From Agrypnia vestita (taxonomy: Eukaryota > Arthropoda > Insecta > Trichoptera > Phryganeidae), in NCBI GenBank assembly GCA_016648135.1, contig JADDOH010001502.1, positions 99,495 through 163,494 on the forward strand: a stretch of DNA of 64,000 nucleotides, given 5' to 3'. Below the pieces are notes generated by a model. That model did no database searches. It saw only the letters and a program-made list of their open reading frames with translations, and was not told the DNA's origin. Positions 11,743-24,244 of this stretch are shown piece by piece. Within the stretch, counting starts at the first letter, position 1. Each line of letters begins with the position of its first letter. The position numbers and the translations under genes are program-made.

Positions 11743-13614
11743 ATGGCTCGCGGAATACCGCCGGAGGAAAGTTGGCTGCCGCGCGCGCTGCGGAGCAGAC
11801 TGGACTCGGCGCCGCACTCGCTCGGGGACGTGCGCACCTGGCTCGGCGCTCTGCGCTTCACCGTGGACGACTACGACGAGCGCTTCCTCAAGAGGGACCC
11901 TGCCCTGCAGAAGGGGCTCAGCGACTCGGACCTGTCTACCCACAGCTTCGACTTCATAGACCTCGACCATCCGAACAAACATTTGGCGGACGGTGAAAAC
12001 AACGTTCCCGACGATACGACAGCGGACGATGTGTACACGAACGTCTTCGACGATATATTGTGCAACCTCGGTAACGAAATCTTCCAGCTCGACTCGTACC
12101 ACAAAAAGTATTTTCACGAGGCGAGAGGCAGCGACTCCAGCGAATTCGAACACAGTGTTATGCACGTTTTCGACGACTTCCTAGAAGAAGTGAGATCGTC
12201 GACACCTCTGCTGGACGATGTCAGCGTGAGTGGTGAATCTCAAAAGGAACATGGAAACATGGAATTAAAGGTGCCGCTGATAAACAAAGTTCCGAGCTAC
12301 GGCAATATATCCACCCTTTCGGACGAAGTGTTTTTGCGGTCAGGATCGTCGAGTAGGAACGCGTCCAATTCGAATATCGATAATCCGGCAAAATACACCG
12401 ACGACGTAGTGATCAGATCGGGGACGAAGTCGGAGCAGTTTAAGCATGCCAGTTTCGATATCAACAGAATATTCGACAAAGGAGGCGGCGCGCCCGTGCC
12501 GCCCAAGAGGAAGAACCGACTGTCCATCCCGACCCTGAAGGAACGGACGGAGATGATAAACAAACAGCCCCCCGTGGCCAGGGAGCGGTCCGAGATCCCC
12601 GCCAAGCCCGTGCCGAAACCTAGAAACATTTCCAAAGTAGACCGACCGAGGGCTACGTTCGATAGCGGCACCGAGATAACGCGGGGCTTATGTCAAAAGG
12701 CGGTCAACGCGCATCCGGCGCGCGAAGGCGGCGATAGCGGCGACAACTCGCCCGCCAGCGATTACTCAGATTACCAGAACTTGTGGCTTTGCACGTCGGG
12801 CCGACAGAAACAATTCGTCAATAGCGCCGTCGACTCTTTCAAAGAAAACTTCGGCGTCGTAAACACGATAAGATACGATAGTTTGAAAGATATTTCGAAT
12901 CCGACGCCGGACGTATCTAAGCAGCGCATAGTGTTGTGCGGGCCGCACGCGCGGGCCTCTACCAAGTCGGGGAGTTCCAGCAGCAACAAGAGCGACGGCG
13001 CGGAGAGCGAGAGGGCCGCGAGAGAGCCGCGCGCGGATGGCAGACACGACCGCAGGAGCCGGGACAAGCCGCCCCGCGCCCTCCGCCGGGACATGGTCAG
13101 CTGCACTTCCGAGTGCGACGCCACGGACGAGTGTCACCGCGCCATCTCCGGTCGCGGCGAAGAGACGCGAGTGAAACGTGACGCAAACACCGGCGGGGGA
13201 ACTCATTTTGCGCGAGTGTTCGAAAGTGCGACGGTTCCTCGAGCGCGCGAGTTGAAAACGTTCGGCAACGTGCGGGGGAGAACCCGGCCCGGGACGGCGA
13301 CGCCCTACGACTGCGCCTCGGACTGCGCCGACAGCGGCAGCATGTGCGGCGCGGACTACCTCAACGCCGCCGCCGCCACCGAGGACGACTGGGAGAGCAG
13401 CGTGGAGATCATCAGCGACAGCGACTCCTGCAGGCTCGGGAGCGGCGCGGCCCGCGGAAGAAGGACCGCTAGCGATTCTACCGACTACGCTTCGGAGAGT
13501 CCCATCTACGAGAACCTGCGGGAGATCGTAAGATTGAAGCCGGTTCCTGACGATGTCATAGCGTGGAAAGCCTTGCTCATGGACCCTTACTGGATCGAGG
13601 ATGAAGAAGATGAG
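11743..13614 (+). CDS. Exon 1 of a PH-domain protein, candidate Rho-GAP (ARHGAP9/12/15/27-like)
   Basis: First coding exon of the only convincing host gene, 624 codons, starting at an ATG in a strong context (GCGCCATGG). The exon is GC-rich in AT-rich DNA. I recognise no folded domain. Visible features are an N-terminal stretch with tryptophans (residues 1-40), acidic patches (DDVYTNVFDDI near residue 93), two proline/basic SH3-ligand-like motifs (APVPPKRKNR near 250 and IPAKPVPKPR near 285), a charged Ser/Arg/Asp-rich middle, and PIYENL near 587, a possible SH2-type phosphotyrosine site. I end it at GAG|GTTTGA because that junction leaves phase 0, which matches exon 2. The frame itself runs six more bases to a TGA at 13618-13620. 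A scaffold or signalling role is inferred only from the C-terminal PH domain. A donor further upstream or unseen exons in the long first intron remain possible. Confidence 0.8.
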
Positions 13615-13972
13615 GTTTGAAAAGGATTCAGTTATTCCTTTCCCACTAATACGTTCGCTGAATGTACTAATGATTTTTATTTATTTTTAACCACCATGTG
13701 TTAATTCTCTAAATTAATCATTTCATTTCAGTTTTAATTTTCAATCACGGTTACATTTCATTTGTGTTTATTGCGGCTTATGTGGTCCCATAATTTGTAC
13801 CGAAATGTAGAACTGCGTAAACAGTACGCCATGATGCGGGTACCATATAATTATGATATCATGACTTACATTAATATATTAACCGATGTATGTTCGTGAA
13901 GGGCAATGATAATAATAATCTGTGTGGTGGAGGCAGGGACACAGTAAATCAAAATCAAGCTTGACAAATAAA
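13615..13972 (+). other. Start of intron 1, with a possible readthrough 3' end
   Basis: If the weak donor is skipped the frame ends at once (codon V, then TGA). An AATAAA polyadenylation hexamer lies at 13967-13972, about 350 bases later. A short isoform ending here is possible on sequence grounds but unsupported otherwise. Confidence 0.3.
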
Positions 13973-15545
13973 GAACCAACTTGTCCAAATAAGTCATCAC
14001 TTCGATCAATTTGTCGTCGGGTAATATTTTTTTAAATATTCTTATCTAATATCGTATAACATACTGTAGTAAAAGTCTTAAATTAATAAACTGTCTGAAC
14101 AACTACACAGAGGTTTTTCTGTATAGTATCTCGTGTAGTAAAGATGATTTTTTTGTCGTTTAAAATAAGACAAAAATATGTAGGTACATATTTTTTATTT
14201 ATTTTTTAATATTACTGTTGTAGGTACACAAAATTTATCCGATTTAATTAAAACAAATTAGATCCGGAAAGGTACATGGATTTTTGCAAAAAAATTAAAA
14301 CAACAACAAAAATTTATTCTGTTACGAAAATACGAAGTTAAGAATATGAAATACGAAATTTAAGGATAGAAAATACGCAGATTAAGAGTAATTTTAATTA
14401 AAAAAATGACGTGATGCACGCGTCCGCTTACGTCACAAGTAAACAATGAATCTAAGCATTGTCATCGACCGAGGTTTCTGTTCAATTACCACTTTTATTT
14501 TTTGTAGACGATTGAATTTTTTTTCTCCTAGATAGGAGTATAATAATATTTCGGAATTTTTATTGCCCCAATTAATGCGATCGCGTAAAATCGAGACTCA
14601 GCAAAGTGTGTCGATCAGCATTACCTACTGTCTGAATAATATTATTAGAAGCGAAATATAAATGATTAAAACTAACTTCATATCATATAATATATAAAAT
14701 TCCTATGCTTTTCTGTGTATTCACATGTTAAGAACTTTTATTGGGTGATATCTTAATTTCATTGAAATATGGATATGTGACCATTTTGTTCTGAAAGTAT
14801 TTTTTCAATTTGGTAAAGAAATAATTGCATTGTCAGAAATTTGAAAACCGAAATTTTTTAATTTTGATTAATATCTTACTATACTATGGGTAGGCAATTA
14901 TTTAAATAAACAGTCATATTTCTGATAGAAATATTACGTAAGTAGGCTATAATTATTTCACAATTATCTATTTTCAAAGTTCAAACATCAAAGTTTATTT
15001 GTGTAAGTGTTTAAGAAAATGCAGTTAAATAATGTCTTGTGAAGAAAATGTTAATGCCTTAATTCTAACATAAAATTATTAATTTGTAGAAGTCGATGAT
15101 TTCAAGAGTATCTCCTATTTCTGTGTCCTCTGCTAATTCAAAACATTCTAAGAGAAAGCTGTCCGATACAAAGTTATTGGCTGAGCGAACTGACGCTCTA
15201 ATTATATATTATTGTAAGGAGAACATTTGTACGCGTTTTAATGACATAATAAACTACGCAATGTAGTACATAAGATTGTTTGGTCTAGCGGAGAGATTTC
15301 ATCTCGCACTGCAGTGGCCAGACGATTCCTAATTCCGGGAACTACACAGTTATTATATTTTTCTTATTATGAATAATAATTGAATATGAAATACGTTTTT
15401 AGAAATGCGATTTTTCTCCGATGCTTTTCAATATCAACTATTGGTGGGAAAATTTAATTCAAGAGTTTAGGAATTTTACAAATCCACAAATAACATAGGA
15501 TTACAGTCAGATAAATAAGAAATTTTAGAAATAAGAAATTGTTAA
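13973..15545. other. Intron 1, no gene recognised
   Basis: AT-rich intronic DNA with short homopolymer runs. No open frame of interest and no repeat I could match. Confidence 0.5.
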
Positions 15546-16215
15546 TAGCAAATCAGGCATAATCCAAGATAACGGTCCCATTGTATATACAACAAAAATG
15601 AGTATTTCACTATATAATTAATTGAATGTCCTGATTACAAAATGAAAGATAATTTACGCTTAAATAACAAGTATTAAATAAGATATTACACTTTAAAGTT
15701 TCGAAGTCATTAGGAACTTTAAGAACCATAGAAAAGGAATAATTAAGAATCTATAAATTATTTGATTTTGTTTAAAAAATATTTACTAAAAATCGTTTAT
15801 CATAATAAAAAAAAAACATCAAAATAATCACATTATATTAATAAACATTAGCAATGTAATTTTATTAACATTGTGTAATATCTTATTTAATACTTATTAT
15901 TTAAGCGTTAATTGTCTTTCATTTTGTAATCAGGACATTCAATTATATAGTGAAATACTCATTTTCATTGTATATACAATGGGACCCCGATCTTGTATTT
16001 ATGCCATTATAAATAACCAAATCCTTTTTGCAAAAAGTTACCTTTTGAATTTGTTTTTAGATAGTTCTTAATCAGTTATATAACTCTCATATATTTACTT
16101 TTTGTTTTTGTTAATGTCTATACATACTTCGAATTTTAATTCTTGGTGTACGTTGTGTCCTAATAAAGGGACTATGGTCTCCGAAACTTGTTGATAATTC
16201 AATAAATAGTGGTTA
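15546..16215. mobile_element. Inverted-repeat element with a decayed hammerhead-like core
   Basis: Arms at about 15546-15692 and 15872-16016 are reverse complements (shared blocks ATGAGTATTTCACTATATAA, TTACAAAATGAAAGA, AAATAAGATATTACAC). The right side continues into a segment homologous to 20940-21170 (TAAATAACCA, TCCTTTTTGCAAA, TACGTTGTGTCCT). Within it CTAATAA (16160-16166) and GAAAC (16183-16187) flank a hairpin. G5 and G8 of the core are changed to A, so this copy should be inactive. Probably a PLE terminal-repeat pair. Confidence 0.5.
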
Positions 16216-16591
16216 TAAACAGTGTTTTTTTTATTAATATAGAAAATAAATGGTTTAAAACCATTATTTATACAATACTAGACAAGTTTTGGGACCAAAG
16301 GCATCATTGAAGAAGTTATTAAAGCAAACTGTATTCATTGAAAGTGAGTGAACACACCAAATTATCGCCACGAAATGCCGTTTCTCTGGAATTGTAAAGA
16401 TAATTACATTTACACAAGCGCTTTGTCCGCTGCGACAAGAGGGCGTAATAAAGTCGCAGTGTTAGCAGCGGTTATGTTTTACAGCTAAATACTAGATGGT
16501 AACATTTTTTTTTCTTCAAGATTTTCTTCTTCAAGATCTTCAAGTTTTCGCACAATTATCCTTCATGATTGCTCCAGTTTACTTTAATATA

Positions 16592-16828
16592 TGTGGGGTA
16601 TAAAAGCAAAGGCAGCAATATCCAAAAAAAAAAAAAAAAATTGAATGCAGTCACTGAAGTTTACTAATATAAAATATACTAAATTCTAGATCTATCACTT
16701 CTAAAATCATGTTTCCTATAAATTTATACGCTATGTTTTCTACAAAATCTCGAATTCAGTATATTCTAAATCCTCGACGACTGCATTAAATTTTTTGAAT
16801 ATTGCTGCCTTTGCTTTTACACCCCACA
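16592..16828. mobile_element. MITE family F, copy 1
   Basis: A 237-bp non-coding element with terminal inverted repeats: TGTGGGGTATAAAAGCAAAG at the left and CTTTGCTTTTACACCCCACA-type at the right, extending into GGCAGCAATAT. A second, broken end of the same family follows at 16832-16885. A homologous copy is at 48700-48907. Confidence 0.65.
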
Positions 16829-16885
16829 AAGCAAGCAAAGTAGCAATATCCAAAAAAAATTGAATGCAGTCATCGAGGATTCTGT

Positions 16886-19534
16886 ATTCGTTCGATCGTT
16901 CTGTACTCCTGCGAAGAAACGTTTTATGGTTAGTTAGATGCTTAATTAGGCCGGGGTACCGGGATAAGATTCTATACTCAAAAACTTCATTTTTTTATAG
17001 CAATTAAGTTTTAATGTAATTACTGTTATTTGCATTTACCGTTTTAATTCAAACAGTTCTAGAATGTAGTTCAATTTAATCTTTGTAATTACTCTGCTTT
17101 AATTCAATGCATGACAATTTAATGCAATTAATATTCCACTATTTTCATTTGCATACAGTCTTAGAAATTTCAAATAATTTGAATAATTAAGATGACAGAG
17201 ACAACGATTTTTTTTGCACGCGACGCGTGTCTCTCGCACGCCATCTCATCTTCTATTCTCAAAGATGCTTACTGATGTCAAATCTATTTGATGTCTTCCC
17301 TAAGTGCGATGAATCGGCTTCATCATGCATGATTGAATTTCATTCAAAATACCCTCAGCATTACAATCTGTAACGAACTAGATGGGAGCGTCTTTGATTG
17401 AAATAGAAAATCAGGTTTGCAATTTGCCATTCTTAATACAGCTATTCAGCTAAAATTGAAACTTCAAAATATCAACCGTTGGAGTTATTTGTGTCATGTA
17501 TAAGACTGATACAATCATGTTATACATTTTTTAAATCGTTCGTTCGTTCTTCGTACATTAGACTCTCGATTTTTATTAAACATCAGTACGGATAAAATCC
17601 TGGATTTTCTACAACAAATAATATCAAAAAAAATCTCGGATAATTATGAGCGAAATAATCTTTTGTCTAGCCATTTCTGCCGTAGATTATAGGGTATCGT
17701 TGAATTTGTATAGAAGAAATCTATCTGCAGACACCAAAATAAAATATATATTTTTTTATTAAATAAATAAATAAATAAAATAAATTTTTGGCTTGTACTT
17801 AATGGCCAATTCCTCGGCAATCCGTTTTCTTTCTTTCTTAGAGTTGGTATTAAAAAGACCATATTTCCAAATATGAATAGTAATTACATATAATCAACGT
17901 ATATTTCAATAAAATGTGAGCATCATATATTTCTTTAGCTTCCTCTAAAAATTGTTTTATTTGGTTCTTGTGTGAATTTTGCGATTGTTTTCTTTCTAAA
18001 AAGTAGTCTTATTTCATGTTTCCTTCTTGTGCTATGGTCATGCTCACTTTGATTATTTTTTGTTTTTCTTTTGAATTCAAAAGTGTTGGATCCATTAATA
18101 ATTTTATGTATAAACAAGCTCATTACATTGAATAATTTGTTACTATGTATTTGTAATCTTTCTAGCGTCACTTTGATTCCTGCTTATGATTTCTTTTTAA
18201 TTTAATTTTAACCTTGAAAATTCGTCTATCGTATTATCTTTAGATTTTACTGTGTACGTCACAGTCCAGGGCGTCCCGAAATCGACTGACGGCGCCGATT
18301 CTTGTCGTTTACGTAACTATACACACGTGAAGCGCGGTTGATGCAATCTAAAGAGATCTAACATCTGTCCTCAATTCATTTATTTTTTTAACTTACACCA
18401 TTATTGTATACTTTTTGAAATGTAAGCATTTAACATCTGACCTGTTTTTATTCATGACGGTCAGATTTTTGAACACGCACCCCACCTCGAACCGATTTTT
18501 AAGTCGAATTCACGTCGAAATTGTGGCAAAGAATGATGCCAGGCCCGGTTAGGTATATTGTACAATTGCTGAGGGCCAAATCAAATATGACAGTTGTTGG
18601 AAGGGCGTCAAAAAATGTTAAAATAATCAGATTAACCGATTATCACAGTGATTCCATTAGAAGCTTTAGCCGATCGTCCGGCAACGCGAGTGATATTCAC
18701 AATTTTTTCTCGTAGATTTTTGTGTAGTGTATTCCCACTTTGGGAATACACTACACAATTTGGTTGGTTTAATGAAAGAACCGACGGTAGTAAAGTCTGT
18801 TCTGTTTTGATGCACAATACGTGCTGGGGACCGATACTAGCTACCGAAAGAATACATGCCCATCTTATACCCACCCATCCTACCCCCCTTCCTGGGTTAG
18901 GGTGGCCAATCTTATAACATCACACTGTAATAATAATAATCATTTACTTTGTAATATTATTGAACTGATATAAAGCTCACAAAAAAGTCACAAAACCTAA
19001 AACAAGGATTATTTGGTAATTGATAAATTGACAATAATTTTATTAAAAATTGATTAAATTATTTAAAATGGAACCTAAACCTAATGCATCAATTTTAAAT
19101 TGATACTTTTCCACACAAAATTCAAGCGAAGCCATGATAAAAAGTGGTGAATTTAGCTCGCATTGTAAGACGATCGCCTTAAAAACCAATGCGTAAGGTA
19201 CAATGTGAAATTGCACGAATGAGAACATAAACATTTATGCATAAACTTGAGAAATCCGAGTAACTAAATAGAGTATTTTTTGTTTGAGCACTTTGCCAAC
19301 CTGAAGCGTATGTTTTAATTAATTTGTTAGGAGTCAATTTGCGACAATGCGCAACATTATCCTCGTGAGTTGTATTGTTTGCGGTAACAATGCGCTTCAA
19401 CGAATAATGCTCACAACAAGGCGTGCTTGAATAATTAGCGATTTTGCTCTTCTTCAATTGGATGCGCGACAGAGCTTCGAAACGCAAACAAAAGGCGGGA
19501 GGGAGAATATAAATATAATTATAATTAAATTAGA
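16886..19534. other. Intron 1, mostly featureless; one perfect hairpin
   Basis: No gene is seen. A perfect palindrome with 17-bp arms and a 3-base loop sits at 18721-18757 (TGTGTAGTGTATTCCCA). An AAAT microsatellite lies at 17757-17785. Small frames at 17644-17862, 17935-18171, 18521-18917 and 19043-19487 have no recognisable motifs. Confidence 0.5.
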
Positions 19535-19860
19535 CAAAGGCTTGGTTTAAACCACTATGTTTTTGGGAACACCAACCGGTTTTGGAACCACCGTTTCTTC
19601 ATTAGGGTAAACTACGAATTAAATATAAAATATGGGCAATTATATTTTTTTGGCAAATTGTTTTTGTGCGTACCTACCGTATGACTGTTTGGAGCGATTT
19701 TTTCAAATTATTTCTATCTTTTTAATAATTTTTCTTTTAATGTTCTTATACAGGATGTCGCGTAGCTAATAGCAAAAACTTAGGGGGAGTTTTCTTCATT
19801 CAATTTTGAATAGAATATATTGTTTACACTTTGGGTGAATTTGGTTTACTTAAAGTATTT
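19535..19860. repeat. Decayed hammerhead-like repeat next to a K fragment
   Basis: On the minus strand CTAATGA (19599-19605), a hairpin and AAAACCGGTT (ending near 19574) resemble the ACCGGT-type cores at 1.6-1.9 kb, with G5 and G12 mutated. A family K left end (TTCATTCAATTTTGAATAG) begins about 19794 after an ACAGGATGT start at 19751. Confidence 0.4.
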
Positions 19861-20214
19861 TTTTATATTTGAATATAGTCAGTTTAATACTTACTTCACT
19901 TGCCGATTAGTGATTCTAATACTCTCGAAACTCGAGTAATTAAATATAAAATTATGATTAAACTCAAATAGAGATAACATAGTTTATGTTTTCCATCCAA
20001 CTTAATCATCATAAGTATTTTAAGTGGTTTGTTTAAATTCCTCATGGACAGTTTTTGTTTAACTTTTTTATATTATGCAAAATGAAGTATTTAAAAAAAT
20101 ATATAGTTATCATTACCAGCTGCAAAATCTATGTATAGTATTTCATTTGAAGGACTACATATGTCTCTAGCATAGTCCCTTCAAAAATACGAGAGGTCTT
20201 CAGATTTGGAACAT

Positions 20215-20425
20215 TTATACATCTTTCGAAAAATTTGATAATGTGTGGATGTTCTTACGATGGAATTGGTGAACGTTGCATTGTGCAGAGGGATCACTCA
20301 ATCCAGCTCATACATGTCGTAAGCCCTGGGACATTCTGTAAAAAGCCTTCCATACTCACTTCTCATATAAATCCCTTCGTCTCTGTGAGACTTCTCTCTA
20401 ATTTATCTTAATTTATACTGTAAAC
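20215..20425 (-). repeat. Dispersed repeat family B, copy 2
   Basis: Minus-strand copy sharing GGGCTTACGACATG, ACGTTCACCAATTCCA and CGTAAGAACATCCACA with copy 1. Non-coding. Confidence 0.6.
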
Positions 20426-20939
20426 TGGATGATGTTGTATAGAAATGTACATTATAAAGGTCCATCGGCTCAATGAGGCCGTCTAGGCCTTGCCTATTTT
20501 TGCCCTGTCGTAAAAAATAGCGTTTCCCTCGTGTACCTAATCATGGAATGGAGGTGTAAAAATTGTATCTAGGCGTATTTTAGGGCTTGGCTTACGAGCA
20601 AAGCCAGTGCCGTCCTACTTGGGCGACAATTTACTCACGTTTTGATTCTTCAGGTTCGTGGCGATATCTTGACAGTTATTGCGGGTTCCTGGAATGAAAA
20701 AGCATTTTCGCGCGGATATTTATTTCTCACCGGTAAAAAGCTCCGGGAGCAAGTGAAGAACGCTTGTGGGTGCGCACGGCGGACGTCAGTTCGGTAGCAG
20801 AGATCCGACTCTATTTTTCGTGAGCGAACTCGTCATATCAATTAATATCATTCTTTTGATATTAATAAGGGTTTACAACAGGTACAAATAATACAGTTGG
20901 ATAAATTATAAATTTATAAGTAAGAAAAAGTGTTAATAA

Positions 20940-21170
20940 TAAATTAAATATTATAAATAACCAGGTCCTTTTTGCAAATAATTATGTTTTAAATTTTTTT
21001 TCATATTAGTACATAATTATTTATTCATCTCCCATATACTTATTTTTTATTTTGTTAAGGTCTATACTTCGATTTTTTATTTTTTATTTTAAGTATACGT
21101 TGTGTCCTGATGAAAGGACCATTGGTTTCGAAACATGTTAGTATTTCCAACAATTAATGTAAACAAATTA
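20940..21170 (+). mobile_element. Solo PLE-type terminal repeat with hammerhead-like core
   Basis: It shares its full length with 16005-16215 (TAAATAACCAGGTCC, CATATACTTATTTTT, TACGTTGTGTCCT). Unlike that copy it keeps CTGATGA and GAAAC. No coding part adjoins it. A third, inverted relative lies at 35740-35830. Confidence 0.5.
21100..21145 (+). ncRNA. Hammerhead ribozyme-like core
   Basis: CTGATGA (21107-21113), helix II of about 5 bp with G-U pairs around an ATT loop, GAAAC (21130-21134), and the loopless stem III palindrome ACATGT. The helix II closing pair looks damaged compared with the sister copy, so activity may be weak. Confidence 0.5.
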
Positions 21171-23555
21171 TATTCTTGTTGATTATATTTGAAATAATTC
21201 ATGAACAAATATTATCCCTAATTTATTTTCGTCCAAAGAACACGAACAGTACAATGAATACACAAAAATATTTGTGAATCTGTAAAATAAATATCTACGA
21301 GACGAGAGCTATTCGTTCATTCCATCTTTCATTGGCGTGGAAAATATCCGTCTCTAAAGCGATTCTAACCAACTAACTAACGGTTCAGCAGGGAAATAAA
21401 CTCTTTCACCGAGCGTGACCAATGGCAGGCCGGTTCTACACAGTGGGTTACGAAACGGTCTATGGGGACGTTTATTTTCGAAGTTAGTTGTCCAGGCATA
21501 AAGACTTATGTTCGTCGTAACGGCGTGATTAACGACCCCACAATTGGAAGAAATGTGTAGCAAGACACGCCTTCTATTATTTAAACTATTAAGTCGGTAG
21601 TCAATATTAGCTAGATTCTTATTAAAGTGTCTTAATTTATATAAAGAATATATTTAAAAAACAGTACCCTAATCAGTTATTATATTTTCTTAAATATTGT
21701 ACTAAAGCTTGTAGAATCGGAAGGAATTACACGCTGTCCAATATTCTCGAATGGCCCACATGAATCTGGAATCAGCTTGGCTATTCTCGTAGTCACTGGA
21801 AATATGGGCTTATGGGGGCTTATGATGAATGAATGAATGGTGAATGGTAGGTACCCGCCGTTTACCCAGGTCCGTTCTATTAGCAAAAATCCCATATCGG
21901 TCCTGATAATTCGTCTCCAAGTTGACATTTTTTTATACTACCAAGCAAGACCGTACTACCCCGCACCGGTCGTTTAAGCCGTTGCGAGGCGGCATGGCTG
22001 CCAATGCAAACGCATTCACAGTCCGCCTGTAGTTCTCTACTTCTTTATTTTTTTTTAATACATACTGTTGAATATAAACATACGATATATATTCGTTATA
22101 CATATAGGAGGCATTGGATAGGGTACAGCGACTATGGAGGGGCTACTAGAAATATAAAAGGACTACTAGAAATGTGCAGGACGTTCTCGAGGCATCGCGA
22201 AATCAACATATTTTGTATAAAAGGGCGAGCGCGCTCACGGCGAGCGAGTTTACTGACCATAGAAAAAGCGGCGTGGCCAGCGCGTGTGTGACCAAGCGAT
22301 ATTTGGCGCGAGTACTTACATGCGAAACGGAGCAGATCTTCTACCTAACGATAGAATAAAAGTCCAGCGAAAACTCTAAAACGAAATTAGCGAATTAGCG
22401 TGTGAAATATTCTAGTAACATTTAGGGTGAAAGAACAGTGCTTCATTTTCTACCTTTTGATAAAGAATATTCATAGTTAACTGTACTTCTCCAGTCGGTT
22501 TCAGAAAAGCGTGGGCACCTTCCTACCGTCAACAACAGAATTCTGTAATCAATATCAATATTTTTTTATGTAATATAATTTTCACTCTCATTTGGGCTTC
22601 TCATTTTTTATCACTTGTCCTTTATTTGAAAGTATTTTTGTCTGGTCTTCCTCTTTGTTTCTGAATGTATTTTGTTTTGATGTTTTTAAATGATATCTAC
22701 CACTTCTTCTTCTTTTGTAATTCTCTCGCTCTATCTTATTATTTCCATCGCCGATTAAGATAAAATTATTTCTAGTCTACTAATATTTTATATGAGACAC
22801 TAACAGAATATTCTAGATTCAAAATATAGTAGGTACATTACTTATTTTAAATACAACCCTTTATTCAAATTACATATATTCGAAGTATCAATCAAACGAT
22901 AAATCTGCATTTATTGGACAAAAGACATTTAATTACTTGATACATACTGCTGAAATACTTGATACACATAATACATACAAATATAGGATAATATATATCA
23001 AGCCTCTCGGCCACTACCTACCTCACTAGATATATAAAAATACCTGTTCTTAGATAGGTAGCTTTTTTATCCTTTTAACATCTTGGATTGATGTCTAATA
23101 TTTGTTTTGAAAGAAAGTACACACAGTAAAAATCAAGAGTAAAAAATATTTAAAAATATAAAAGTGTCATGCGAGATGCAGGAAAAAATGCCATACGATC
23201 GTGTACGAAGTACGCAAATGACAGGCGCAGCTATTATCCACTAGGCGTGTACAAAACAACATAAAAGTAACAAAATAAAATTAATGACAATACATGTTAT
23301 GAACATCGTAAATATAAGGACGACTATTGATGTTGTTAAGCATAAAAAAGTATCGTAAATAAAGATTAGATATTGATATTTTGTTGATCATTAAATTAGG
23401 TAAAAAACATTAAATTTATTCTGTCAACTAACCAAGTGATCTGGTGTAATGTAGTTATAATCATTTTGTCAGTAGCTAATTTATTATTTGTATTTAAACC
23501 TTATCAATGTAAAAATTCTATATTTTAAATATATGGGTCTGTTTAGTACTTCAGA
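21171..23555. other. Intron 1, no gene recognised
   Basis: The GC content rises in 21340-21990 and 22140-22340, but the frames there (21354-21563 and 21680-21928 minus; 22004-22291 plus) show no known domain. A TATAAAAGG box at 22217-22225 followed by GC-rich sequence could be a fragment of an LTR-type promoter. Segment 22495-22560 is the inverted relative of 6500-6570. Confidence 0.4.
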
Positions 23556-23759
23556 TGAGAGATTCTATTTATTTTAGTAAAATATAAAAATATTATTAAA
23601 CTCACGTAGAGGTAACAAAGTTAATGTTTTTCACCTAATTTAATGATCACCTTGAATAATCTCTACAATGTTAACGCCAAATGTATCAATAATATAATAG
23701 GGAAATTTCACCTAGTACAAATACCTACCGATGAAAATATATAAAATAGAAAAATATAA

Positions 23760-24180
23760 ATTATATTCTGTGATTCAGTATGGATAATGTGGGGTAATGT
23801 TTTCATACATATTTTTTATTATAAAAATCTTTAAAAATACGATTCCATTAAAACGAATATGATTGGTTGTGACGTATCGATTCGCGTGTTTAGTGTAGTA
23901 CGGTAGCATTTGTTACATTTGGGTACTATACATATACATACGCTCATATTCGTTTCTAGTGAAATTAAATGTTTTGGCGGGAATTAAAAATGTTGAATCT
24001 GAAAATTATTTTTATGCTTTTTTGTTTATTTTTATATTTTTTTCTTAGTCGTATTTTCTAAATCAAAGTAAATATTATTCTATTTAAAAAAAGAGAAATT
24101 TTCCTATCGATAGTTTGTGTTTTAGGGTCAATCGTTGTCAAGAAAATGGATGTTGCGTAGTAGTGACTTTTTAAATGATG
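23760..24180 (+). repeat. Dispersed repeat family E, copy 2
   Basis: It matches 835-1085 block for block (GGGTAATGTT, CCATTAAAACGAATATG, GTGACGTATCGATTCGCG, TTTTGGCGGGAATT). It continues about 150 bp further to the GTCAAGAAAATGGATGTTG block that copy 1 lacks but that is present near 4690. Confidence 0.65.
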
Positions 24181-24244
24181 GTGTTACTATTTATTATGTT
24201 GTGTCAATATAACAATAAATACAAGCATTTCAGTTATCCAAACT

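Noticed and set aside
11632..12165. 177-codon minus-strand frame opposite exon 1
   Set aside because: Mirror frame of a GC-rich coding exon; the plus frame is longer, has a good start context and joins in phase to later exons.
12766..13206. 146-codon minus-strand frame opposite exon 1
   Set aside because: Same shadow effect; Ala/Arg/Val-rich composition typical of antisense GC-rich coding DNA.
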